Shown here: piece by piece, positions 55,303-62,537 of the stretch | Position numbering within the stretch: the stretch's first letter is position 1 | Layout: every line of letters begins with the position of its first letter | DNA from: Ignavibacteriales bacterium | GTDB taxonomy: Bacteria > Bacteroidota > Ignavibacteria > Ignavibacteriales > Ignavibacteriaceae | Reading direction: 5' to 3' | Length of the DNA: 64,000 bases | NCBI GenBank assembly: GCA_016709765.1 | Contig: JADJMD010000012.1 | Location: 310,001 to 374,000 of the forward strand | Translations under genes and position numbers: made by a program | The notes under the pieces: model-generated | Database searches by the model: none | The model's input: the letters and a program-made list of their open reading frames with translations, nothing else | What the model was told of the DNA's origin: nothing

Positions 55303-55824
55303 ATGGAATTATATTTAGTCGATAATAATTATAGTCTTGTAAAAGAATTGGAAAATGCTTTTTCCAATTTTCCTGAAGTAAAAGTACATTATGGTAATAT
55401 TTTAGATGTCGCTGAATTTGCTTTTGTCTCCCCTGCAAATAGTTTCGGCCATATGGATGGTGGAATTGATTTAGTCTATTCAAATTATTTTGGATGGGAT
55501 TTAGAGAGAAAAGTGAAAAATACAATTGATCAACTTACTGATGCAATGTTACCAGTCGGTTCAAGTATAATTGTAGAGACTAATCATCCTAAGATTCCAT
55601 TTCTTATTGTTTCTCCAACAATGAGAATGCCTGAAGTAGTACCCGCATCTAATGCTTATTTTGCAATGAGTGCAATATTAAAAATAACCCATCAAAATTC
55701 TGATAAAATTAAGAAGGTTTATTGTCCTGGTCTTGGAACTGGTGTCGGACATATACCATTCGATAAGGCAGCTAACGAAATGGCTAATGCTTATAGCAAA
55801 TACAAACTTGAACATAAAAATTGA
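55303..55824 (+). CDS. Macro-domain protein
   Basis: 173 residues, one domain. The ADP-ribose pocket is visible as SPANSFGHMDGGID (43-56) and CPGLGTGVGHIPFDKAA near 141-157. Macro domains bind or remove ADP-ribose or related NAD products. It follows the TPR lipoprotein by 30 bp. The TIR protein at 48543 is in the same accessory region, but the two are not in one operon. Confidence 0.88.
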   Translation: MELYLVDNNYSLVKELENAFSNFPEVKVHYGNILDVAEFAFVSPANSFGHMDGGIDLVYSNYFGWDLERKVKNTIDQLTDAMLPVGSSIIVETNHPKIPFLIVSPTMRMPEVVPASNAYFAMSAILKITHQNSDKIKKVYCPGLGTGVGHIPFDKAANEMANAYSKYKLEHKN

Positions 55825-55909
55825 GCAGGTGGTTTTGCTTAAGTAACTTTTTGTTTCTCCCCTGCTAATTGAAGTTAGTAGAGATTACTTGCTAGCAATA
55901 AAATAATTT

Positions 55910-55927
55910 TTGACAATTTTGTGACAA
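55910..55927 (-). promoter_or_regulatory. Pho-box-like direct repeat, copy 1
   Basis: On the minus strand: TTGTCAC-AAAA-TTGTCAA. Two 7-bp half-sites with a 4-bp spacer, as in PhoB boxes (CTGTCAT-N4-CTGTCAT). A near-identical copy is at 60312-60329. It also contains a -35-like TTGACA on the plus strand, so a plain promoter is the rival reading. Confidence 0.4.
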
Positions 55928-55940
55928 CTATGAAATTCCA

Positions 55941-56190
55941 TCAATTTATTTTACTGTCGAATAATATCACGAAATTCGAAGTTGGCTGGAGCGGCTGATT
56001 ATTTTGGGCATTCATTTTATATTTTGTGGTAAAGTTAAAACATCCACCTGTAACAGATATTTTGCCTTTGGATCGAAAAAAAATGTTCTCAGGATATGTA
56101 AGTTTCTTAATTTTTGTGATATCGTTTTCACCATCACCGCCTATACTTAATGTAATTGGCTGAAATGGTTTTATTTTTACTTCGTTGAAG
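55941..56190 (-). pseudogene. C-terminal remnant of an unidentified gene
   Basis: About 83 codons stay open to a TGA at 55941-55943, with content unlike random sequence (LSIGGDGENDITKIKKLTYP, GKISVTGGCFNF) but no start codon before an upstream stop at ~56190. It looks like the 3' end of a lost gene. No family recognised. Confidence 0.35.
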
Positions 56191-56209
56191 TTTAGTTATT
56201 AAGAGTTAT

Positions 56210-57019
56210 ATGAAAATTAAAAACTTTAAAATTATCGCAATTAGTCTCATACTTGTTTTCATCTTTATTAGGTGTGAAAAAGACTATGATACAGTGATTG
56301 AAAATTACATCCCTGATTACCAAGTGAAACTTGTCTCCCCATCAGATTCTATTCAATATGATCAGGTGGATTCCTTAATTACAATAAGAATTGTATTCAA
56401 TTCTGCCTCTACTATTCAAAGTGTTTATTGTGATGTATATGCTTCAGATAATTCCAAACTTAATACTTCACCTTTCTCACTTTTAGATAATGGTAAAATT
56501 GCAAACGGAGATGATGTTGCAAACGATGGATCTTTTGCAAATAAACTTCCGCTCAGCGAATCTTACCCAAACGGAATTTATAACATCAAATATTTTGTAA
56601 CTGATAAATCAAACTCAACAAATCAAGTTGCATTAGGAACATTTAAGTTTGATAATGGACAAACCAATATCGCACCGATAATTTCTGATGATATTGTTGA
56701 CCCAGACACAGCAATTGTAACTGACACCACTATAATCCTCACTTCAATAAATGTGTTCGATGAGAATGGATTATCCGATATTGATAAAGTATATTTTGTA
56801 GTATATAGACCAAATGGAACAACAAGCGGTGCTCAAAATGTTCTGTTTGATGATGGATTGGCATCACATGGAGATCAGACTTCCGGGGATGGAATTTATT
56901 CTCTTATAATTCAAATAACCTCATCAAATGCAAAAGGCACATATAGATTGGAATTCCAGGCGAAAGATCATGGTGGAAAACTAAGCAACATCATTAATCA
57001 TTCTTTACTTATACAATGA
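56210..57019 (+). CDS. Lipoprotein with Ig-like domains, first gene of a surface operon
   Basis: 269 residues. Signal plus lipobox (LVFIFIRC, Cys near 23). The body has two Ig-like beta stretches with DNGKIANGDDVANDGSFANK and DDGLASHGDQTSGDGIYSL, repeated calcium-type acidic loops. No enzyme motif. Its stop overlaps the next start (ATGA), and the third gene codes for a PorV-like protein, so the operon likely builds or uses a T9SS surface complex. Confidence 0.75.
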   Translation: MKIKNFKIIAISLILVFIFIRCEKDYDTVIENYIPDYQVKLVSPSDSIQYDQVDSLITIRIVFNSASTIQSVYCDVYASDNSKLNTSPFSLLDNGKIANGDDVANDGSFANKLPLSESYPNGIYNIKYFVTDKSNSTNQVALGTFKFDNGQTNIAPIISDDIVDPDTAIVTDTTIILTSINVFDENGLSDIDKVYFVVYRPNGTTSGAQNVLFDDGLASHGDQTSGDGIYSLIIQITSSNAKGTYRLEFQAKDHGGKLSNIINHSLLIQ

Positions 57020-58596
57020 CAAAATATTTAATTCTTACTCTTACAATTATTTTAGCCTCAAGCAGGATTTCTGCTCAGCTTTCACCTGAAACATATTGGA
57101 TGCAGACAGATGAAAAATCATTAGACAAAATCGTTTCGCAAAATCCATTAAGCAATTCAATCACAGATATTATTACAATTGGCGATACAGTTTGGCTCGG
57201 CACAAGTCGTGGTGTAAGTTTATCTGTTGATGGCGGAACAAACTGGACAAATTTTTACGGACAAACTGATTTTGGAACTGATAATAATTCCGCACTTGCA
57301 TATGACTTCAACAACAGAGTTTTGTGGTGCGCCGGCGCTAAATCCACAGAAGTTACGGGCGGGCAGTCGCTTCCAGCAGGAACCGGATTAAAATATACAA
57401 CTAATAACGGCGCAAGCTGGACAAGTATACCACAGCCTTTAGATGCTGAGACAGATACAGTTGAACAATATGGTATTAATCAAATTAGAGCATTGCCTGT
57501 TACGGTAACGATTCAAAACTTAGTTTATGATATTGCATTTACTCCAAACACAATCTGGATTACGACTTATGCTGGCGGACTAAGGAAAAGCACAGATAAC
57601 GGACAAACCTGGAAAAGAGTAATTTTACCACCTGATTATTTAAACTCAATTTCACCAAATGATACCTTAAGTTTTTGCTTATCACCGGTTGAAGGAAATT
57701 TGTGTTCAGAAGGAAATTATAATCACAGAGCTTTTTCTGTAATCTCTACAAACGATAGTACATTATATGTTGGAACTGCCAATGGAATTAATAAATCAAC
57801 TGATGGTGGAATAAGCTGGAAAAAATTTAATGCACAAAATCAACAATTACCAATTAGTGGAAATTTTATAACTTCATTAGCATTTAATCAAATCACGAAT
57901 ACACTCTGGGCATCTACCTGGAAAGCAAATGGTGAATCAGAATTTTATGGTGTAAGTTCAACCACTGATGGAGGCTTTTCCTGGACAACATTTCTAAGAG
58001 GGGAAGAAGCACATAATTTTGGTTTTAATAATAATGAGGCTATGGTTGCAACTGATAATGGAATGTTTCGAACCTCTGATAATGGAAATACTTGGTATTT
58101 ACCAACTGCTATTGTTGATGAAAATGCAGATGTAAATACGAAGATTAGTTTACCAACGAATCAGTTTTATTCTGCTGGATCAAATAGTAGTTATATATGG
58201 TTAGGGTCAGTCGATGGTTTAGCTAGATTAGATGAAATATCTGGATCAATGTGGCAAGGAACCTGGAAAATATTTTTTGCGTCTCAGTCAATCGCATCCA
58301 TTAATGAAACTTATTGTTATCCAAATCCATTTAATCCCCGACAGGAGATGCTTAAAATAAAATATAGCACTGATGGAAATGATTTAAATGTTACAATTCG
58401 CGTATTCGATTTTGGTTTTAACTATGTCAGAACTGTTGTTCAAAATGCTCCGCGTAATAGAGGTGTTGATGGTCCTCCAGATTTCTGGGATGGTAAAGAT
58501 GAGAACGGAAATTATGTACCTAACGGTGTTTACTTTTATCGGGTTGATATCGGAGATAATGATGGTGTTTACGGAAAGATTTTGGTGCTGCAATGA
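57016..58596 (+). CDS. Secreted Asp-box propeller with FlgD-like C-terminal domain
   Basis: 526 residues. Signal peptide ends near ISAQ. The middle is an Asp-box propeller (SVDGGTNW, TTNNGASW, STDNGQTW, STDGGISW, TTDGGFSW, TSDNGNTW). The C-terminus is a FlgD-like Ig domain with YPNPFNPRQEM and DGKDENGNYVPNGVYFYRV, the form of sorting domain used in Ignavibacteria T9SS cargo. The start overlaps the previous stop and the stop overlaps the next start, so the three genes are tightly coupled. Confidence 0.85.
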   Translation: MTKYLILTLTIILASSRISAQLSPETYWMQTDEKSLDKIVSQNPLSNSITDIITIGDTVWLGTSRGVSLSVDGGTNWTNFYGQTDFGTDNNSALAYDFNNRVLWCAGAKSTEVTGGQSLPAGTGLKYTTNNGASWTSIPQPLDAETDTVEQYGINQIRALPVTVTIQNLVYDIAFTPNTIWITTYAGGLRKSTDNGQTWKRVILPPDYLNSISPNDTLSFCLSPVEGNLCSEGNYNHRAFSVISTNDSTLYVGTANGINKSTDGGISWKKFNAQNQQLPISGNFITSLAFNQITNTLWASTWKANGESEFYGVSSTTDGGFSWTTFLRGEEAHNFGFNNNEAMVATDNGMFRTSDNGNTWYLPTAIVDENADVNTKISLPTNQFYSAGSNSSYIWLGSVDGLARLDEISGSMWQGTWKIFFASQSIASINETYCYPNPFNPRQEMLKIKYSTDGNDLNVTIRVFDFGFNYVRTVVQNAPRNRGVDGPPDFWDGKDENGNYVPNGVYFYRVDIGDNDGVYGKILVLQ

Positions 58597-59600
58597 GAAA
58601 TGCTGTTAAACTTATAATCGTTGTAATTATTTTACTTTCAGTAAATAGTTTCACTCAGCCTAAATTTACAGATATCAATTCTAAAGCAGGCGCATTTAGC
58701 AGGATGGGATTTGGTGCAAGAGGTATTGGGATGGGTAATGCAATGTCAGCGGTTACATCTGGAAATCTCGTTTCATATTACAACCCTGCGCTGTCACCAT
58801 TTCAGGAAAATAATTCAGCTCAAATTGGATATTCAATATTATCACTCGATAGATCGTTAAACTTTTTAAGCTTTACACGCAAGTTTGATTTTTACTCTTC
58901 CAAAGATACCTCTGCAGATAGAAAACCAGCCAGCACTGCCGGAATCAGTTTCGGAATAATTAATTCTGGTGTAAGTGGAATTGATGGACGTGATAATAAT
59001 GGATTACAGACAGGAGAACTTTCTACATCTGAAAATCAAGTTTTCTTAAGTTTTTCAAATCGTTTTTCAAAAAAACTATCTCTTGGTATAGCCGTAAAAT
59101 TTTACTACTATAAATTGTATGAAGAGATTACCTCAAGTGCTTTGGGTTTGGATATTGGTGCACTTTATAAGGTTAACGATAACTGGAATGTATCGCTTAT
59201 GCTATCTGATATTAACAGTAAATATGATTGGGATTCAGCTCCTATCTACGAAAAAAAGGGATTAACTACTACCGATAAATTTCCATTACTTAAAAAAGTT
59301 GGTATAAGTTATTATAATCCAGAAATAAAACTGCTTACAGCTATTGAGTTTGAAAACAGTAATGCCGGTACAAATATTCTCAGGTTTGGTGCAGAGTACA
59401 ATATTTTTGAAAATTTGTTTTTACGCGGCGGAATTGATCAATTTAATGTAAGTAACACAGATGCAGGATTGAAACCATCTCTCGGATTTTCCTATGCAAC
59501 ATCTTTTGGTGATTATATTATAGGAGTTGATTATGCTTTTATGATTGAACAATATTCTCCAAGCGATAGACATATTATTAGTTTGAATATTAACTTTTAA
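58593..59600 (+). CDS. PorV/PorQ-type outer-membrane barrel protein
   Basis: 335 residues. Signal peptide ends near NSFTQ. The typical PorV start follows: SRMGFGARGIGMGNAMSAVTSGNLVSYYNPA. The rest alternates amphipathic beta strands and ends with HIISLNINF, an outer-membrane type last strand. PorV shuttles T9SS cargo at the cell surface. Being coupled to the propeller gene suggests that this barrel serves that cargo. Confidence 0.88.
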   Translation: MRNAVKLIIVVIILLSVNSFTQPKFTDINSKAGAFSRMGFGARGIGMGNAMSAVTSGNLVSYYNPALSPFQENNSAQIGYSILSLDRSLNFLSFTRKFDFYSSKDTSADRKPASTAGISFGIINSGVSGIDGRDNNGLQTGELSTSENQVFLSFSNRFSKKLSLGIAVKFYYYKLYEEITSSALGLDIGALYKVNDNWNVSLMLSDINSKYDWDSAPIYEKKGLTTTDKFPLLKKVGISYYNPEIKLLTAIEFENSNAGTNILRFGAEYNIFENLFLRGGIDQFNVSNTDAGLKPSLGFSYATSFGDYIIGVDYAFMIEQYSPSDRHIISLNINF

Positions 59601-59647
59601 AACAACAACTAACCAATGTCACCATCGAACAATAATTAATTTATACA

Positions 59648-60097
59648 ATGAAAAAAAATATTTTTAATAATTATCATCTCCAGCACAGTAGTTTTTTCAC
59701 AATCGGCTGGAAATACAGGATTATCATTTCTTAAATATGGATTTGGTGCACGCAACATCGCAATGTGCGATGCCGGAACAGTGCTTTCAAACGATCTTAC
59801 GGGATTGTTTTATAATCCTGCCAAGTTAGCATTAACAGATAAATCGGAAGCTTTATTTATGCACAATCAGTGGATTCAGGATTTTAGAAGTGAAGTAATT
59901 GGAGCTAAAACTTTGTTGTAGGGAATTCCACTTGCAGTTTGATTTAATTTACTTCTATTGATGGAATTGAATTGGGTGATTACTATTCTGCAGTTAGTAA
60001 TAAAGAAAAAGCAATTGAATATCTTGAGAAAGCCCTAACATTAAGAGACAATCCTGAAACCAAAGGGAAATTGGAAAAACTAAAGACAAGTAAATAA
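59648..60097 (+). pseudogene. Broken PorV-like gene fused to a TPR fragment
   Basis: ATG at 59648 is followed by eight A; one A fewer would give a good signal peptide (MKKIFLIIIISS...FSQ) and then SFLKYGFGARNIAM, LTGLFYNPAKLALT, the PorV start. A TAG (59919-59921) stands where the family has Trp, and further shifts follow. From ~59960 the frame reads IDGIELGDYYSAVSN, then KEKAIEYLEKALTLRDNPET, a TPR end, to TAA 60095. It is a chimera of two decayed genes. Confidence 0.75.
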
Positions 60098-60161
60098 AAT
60101 TATTTCTTAGTTAAGTTTAGTAAGATTGAAAGCAAACCCCTGGCAAAATGGTGACAGATGA

Positions 60162-60228
60162 AAATTATTTTTATCAAATAATTAGTGGTGATTTTGTTGA
60201 ATCAAAGAAAATGATTTTGCTGAAGTAA
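60162..60228 (+). pseudogene. T9SS sorting-tail remnant
   Basis: The frame NYFYQIISGDFVESKKMILLK then stop is the last ~20 residues of a T9SS tail (compare KMILLK at 11906). Nothing in front of it stays in frame, so it is the left-over end of a lost cargo gene. Confidence 0.6.
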
Positions 60229-60254
60229 AAACAATCTTTAATCTTTTTATAAAG

Positions 60255-60286
60255 CCCCTATCAATTAAAGTTGGTATGGGGTTTTT
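60255..60286 (+). terminator. Rho-independent terminator after the decayed region
   Basis: CCCCTATCAA (60255-60264) pairs with TTGGTATGGGG (60271-60281) with one bulged T, then TTTTT. It was probably the terminator of the lost T9SS gene. Confidence 0.7.
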
Positions 60287-60311
60287 ATTAGTTGCTAATT
60301 TTTATCATTCT

Positions 60312-60329
60312 TTGACAATTTTATGACAA
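60312..60329 (-). promoter_or_regulatory. Pho-box-like direct repeat, copy 2
   Basis: On the minus strand: TTGTCAT-AAAA-TTGTCAA, which fits the PhoB box pattern and spacing well. It differs from 55910-55927 at one of 18 positions. It lies 57 bp before the broken gene at 60386. Known regulators of this organism are not in the window, so the reading stays tentative. Confidence 0.42.
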
Positions 60330-60385
60330 CTTAGTTTTCTTGCTATATTATTATTAGAGTATAATAAATTCTTTGAAACACTATT

Positions 60386-60946
60386 ATGTTAAATCAAGTA
60401 GTAAATATAACTCGGACTTCAGAAGTTTTTCCTTTGATAAGTCAAATTTTACAATGCACTATTTCACGGCTAAATTTTTTAGAATTTTCAATCGCCCTGA
60501 TAATCTTTCTATTCAGCTTATATATGCTATTATCTTGGATTGCATTCATAATTTTTCCACCTATAAAAGATGTTAAGGGCGATGTAGTTCTATATTTTAT
60601 TAAGGAAGTTTTAATAAATAAATCCTATGATGAATTATCTAAAGGTGGGAGCGAAACATTCAAGCTAAATGAAAAAATCACAGACAGAAATAATATAGAT
60701 AATATTGAACTCATCGGAGTTTAGGAAGTAATAGAAAAAAAATCTTATGATGCTGGTACTGAATTAAAGACTTATGTTTTTCAAGAAGGGACAAGGCAAA
60801 AATCAAGAGTATTACATATCTATTTGAAGGACAGTAAACATTTAGATGAAGTAAGAAGAACAATTGATGAGTATAAGATTAAAAAACCAAATGATACTAT
60901 ATGGTTCCCATATAGAATGGTCTATCCCCCAAGATGGCGGAGGTGA
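60386..60946 (+). pseudogene. Unknown membrane-anchored protein with one in-frame stop
   Basis: The frame from ATG 60386 runs 112 codons to TAG 60722-60724, then stays open for 73 more codons to TGA 60944-60946. The first part has a membrane segment (FSIALIIFLFSLYMLLSWIAFII). The second part reads EVIEKKSYDAGTELKTYVF, DEVRRTIDEYKIKKP and ends WFPYRMVYPPRWRR. The single stop suggests a recent break. No family recognised. Confidence 0.6.
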
Positions 60947-61240
60947 TGTTTGGTAAAGTTATTATTTTGTGGGCTGAAATAATTCTCACCCTACTTTTGG
61001 TTGTTAATTGGCTCCTGAAGCTAATTTGCGATTAAGGTTTAATAAAATTTTTAAGACAAGCCTACAAAAGGAAACCTGTTAATCTATTTGCTACCAGCAG
61101 ATGCTTCCTCTATTGTGGGTATTGTTATCCCCTCCCTAGCCTTCCACTTTAAAATAAGTAACCCTGCAACCGAAGCTGCGGGCCTTTTTATGATAATATA
61201 TTTTCATCTGTCTCTAAACTAAAATTATTTTTTTGCTTAT
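60947..61240. other. Intergenic region with a hairpin, no gene seen
   Basis: 294 bp. A hairpin CCCTGCA...TGCGGG (61162-61182) is followed by CCTTTTTAT and can end plus-strand transcripts; on the minus strand its loop is UUCG. The stretch CCTACAAAAGG...GTTAATCTATTTGCTACC (61060-61096) resembles 21630-21668 near transketolase. Confidence 0.5.
61162..61190 (+). terminator. Hairpin terminator, plus strand
   Basis: Stem CCC(T)GCA / TGC-GGG at 61162-61182, followed by CCTTTTT. It would end transcripts from the 60386 region. It shares the loop word ACCGAAGC with the hairpin at 21606. Confidence 0.6.
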
Positions 61241-61645
61241 CTAAAGACTCTCTATTGTTGGATATTCAAAACTATCAATTGCATCCTGTGCACTATGATA
61301 CAGATTAAAGACACTGTAAAGTCCGGTTAATTTTATCAAAGCTAATGCACTAGCTGTAGGTTTTACGTACTTAATCTCTCCGCCCACTTCAGCTATCTTT
61401 TTTAGGACTATTACCAACGCACCTAAAAATGTTGAGTCTATATAATCACATTCACTTAAATCAATTATTATTTTTAGATTTTTCGATGAAATATCTTCTA
61501 TTACAATATCCCTGAACTGCTGCGCTTCTTTAAATGTAGCCCTTGTAAAATTCAATTTATGCACTACTAAATCTCTAACTACTTCTCGTTTAAAGTCATC
61601 GTGACATATAAATCTTTCTTCATACATTGTCTTAATAGTTTTCAA
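61241..61645 (-). CDS. STAS-domain anti-sigma-factor antagonist-like protein
   Basis: 134 residues from the TTG at 61645, chosen because GGGAGAG lies seven bases upstream; ATG 61627 is the rival. The STAS core IIIDLSECDYIDSTFLGALVIVL carries the phosphorylatable Ser at about 71. Such proteins (SpoIIAA/RsbV type) bind an anti-sigma kinase. No kinase or sigma factor is adjacent. A small unknown gene lies 63 bp upstream on the same strand. Confidence 0.88.
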   Translation of the reverse strand: MKTIKTMYEERFICHDDFKREVVRDLVVHKLNFTRATFKEAQQFRDIVIEDISSKNLKIIIDLSECDYIDSTFLGALVIVLKKIAEVGGEIKYVKPTASALALIKLTGLYSVFNLYHSAQDAIDSFEYPTIESL

Positions 61646-61708
61646 TTATTCTCTCCCTGTTGATATATTTTATTAATTGTTACAAATATTTAATAATAAT
61701 TATTAATA

Positions 61709-62017
61709 CTAATTGGATAATTTCGTTTCTTCTAATATCCCGCTCTTCCCTAATTGAATTGTTAGTACTTTTAGATTTGGTCTTGATACTTCGTGTGAAT
61801 TGTAATGTGCTAAAAGCTCCTTTAACTTATACGCAAGGTCATCCGGTGCGGATGTGTAATATACAAGCCCTGCATCCGTTTGAAACTTAAGACTATACAA
61901 TGCTAAGTTGTTTGGATGGTGGGAAGTATGGAGAAGCTTAACAAATTGATTAACAAATTTTTCATCTTTGTTAGCCACAAGATCGGAATTAGAAAAATTT
62001 AAGTGATACCATTTCAT
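61709..62017 (-). CDS. Small hypothetical protein upstream of the STAS gene
   Basis: 102 residues from ATG 62017 with only a weak ribosome site. No family recognised. It is soluble and moderately charged (FQTDAGLVYYTSAPDDLAYKL near 45-64). Spacing suggests co-transcription with the STAS gene, and the two may work together in signalling. Confidence 0.55.
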   Translation of the reverse strand: MKWYHLNFSNSDLVANKDEKFVNQFVKLLHTSHHPNNLALYSLKFQTDAGLVYYTSAPDDLAYKLKELLAHYNSHEVSRPNLKVLTIQLGKSGILEETKLSN

Positions 62018-62537
62018 AATGCATAAAATCCCCAGCTAGATTAATAAAAAAAGCCAACTGTAAAAGCCTTAAGGCATAACATATATTCAATTTGTTTACA
62101 TCATCTAAAATAATGCCAACTATTAAAAGTTAAAAACTTGAAACTATTTCCCAGAATAATAAATAATCGGATTAAGGATCTTTATTACTTTTAATAACAT
62201 TTATAGATACTATTTCATCATTGAGAAATAATAGGAGCCTTGTTCCTCAACTTCTTAGAATACAATTTTTGTCGTTTTATTTATTATAAAATATTTTTGT
62301 TTAGTGTGATAAAAAATCATTTTTTATCAATTGTTTTAAAAAAAGAAGTTTACGAACCAGATTGCTCCCTATCATTCGCTCACAAACAATTTATTGTATT
62401 AAAGATTAAAAATAAAGAAATGCCCTTGCTTCAAATTTATGCAGGATTTGGGTCTTTTAAATGAACACCAGCTATTACTTATCCTGCACTGAATACTTAT
62501 TTTAAAAAATGCACATTTGATTGTAGCTGCACATAAA
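62018..62537. other. 520-bp AT-rich gap, no gene seen
   Basis: Between two minus-strand genes. A 74-codon plus-strand frame (62240-62464) has no ribosome site, is Phe/Leu/Lys-rich from base composition and was not called. No repeat, RNA or strong terminator recognised. Confidence 0.6.

Larger units (their letters stand above)
55825..56209. other. Intergenic region with remnant and Pho-box-like site
   Basis: 385 bp between the macro-domain gene and the next operon. It holds an 18-bp Pho-box-like repeat (55910-55927) and a minus-strand gene remnant (55941-56190). No complete gene, tRNA or terminator was seen. Confidence 0.6.
59601..60385. other. Decayed region with gene fragments
   Basis: 785 bp with no intact gene. 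It contains a broken PorV-like N-terminus fused to a TPR end (59648-60097), a T9SS-tail remnant (60162-60228), a terminator (60255-60286) and a Pho-box-like repeat (60312-60329). Confidence 0.75.

Noticed and set aside
48543..55824. A Thoeris-like TIR plus macro-domain defence pair
   Set aside because: The genes are 6 kb apart, on opposite strands, with many unrelated genes between; no ThsA-like effector is present. Kept only as a weak hypothesis.
62240..62464. 74-codon plus-strand frame in the 62 kb gap
   Set aside because: No ribosome site and a composition expected from AT-rich non-coding DNA.
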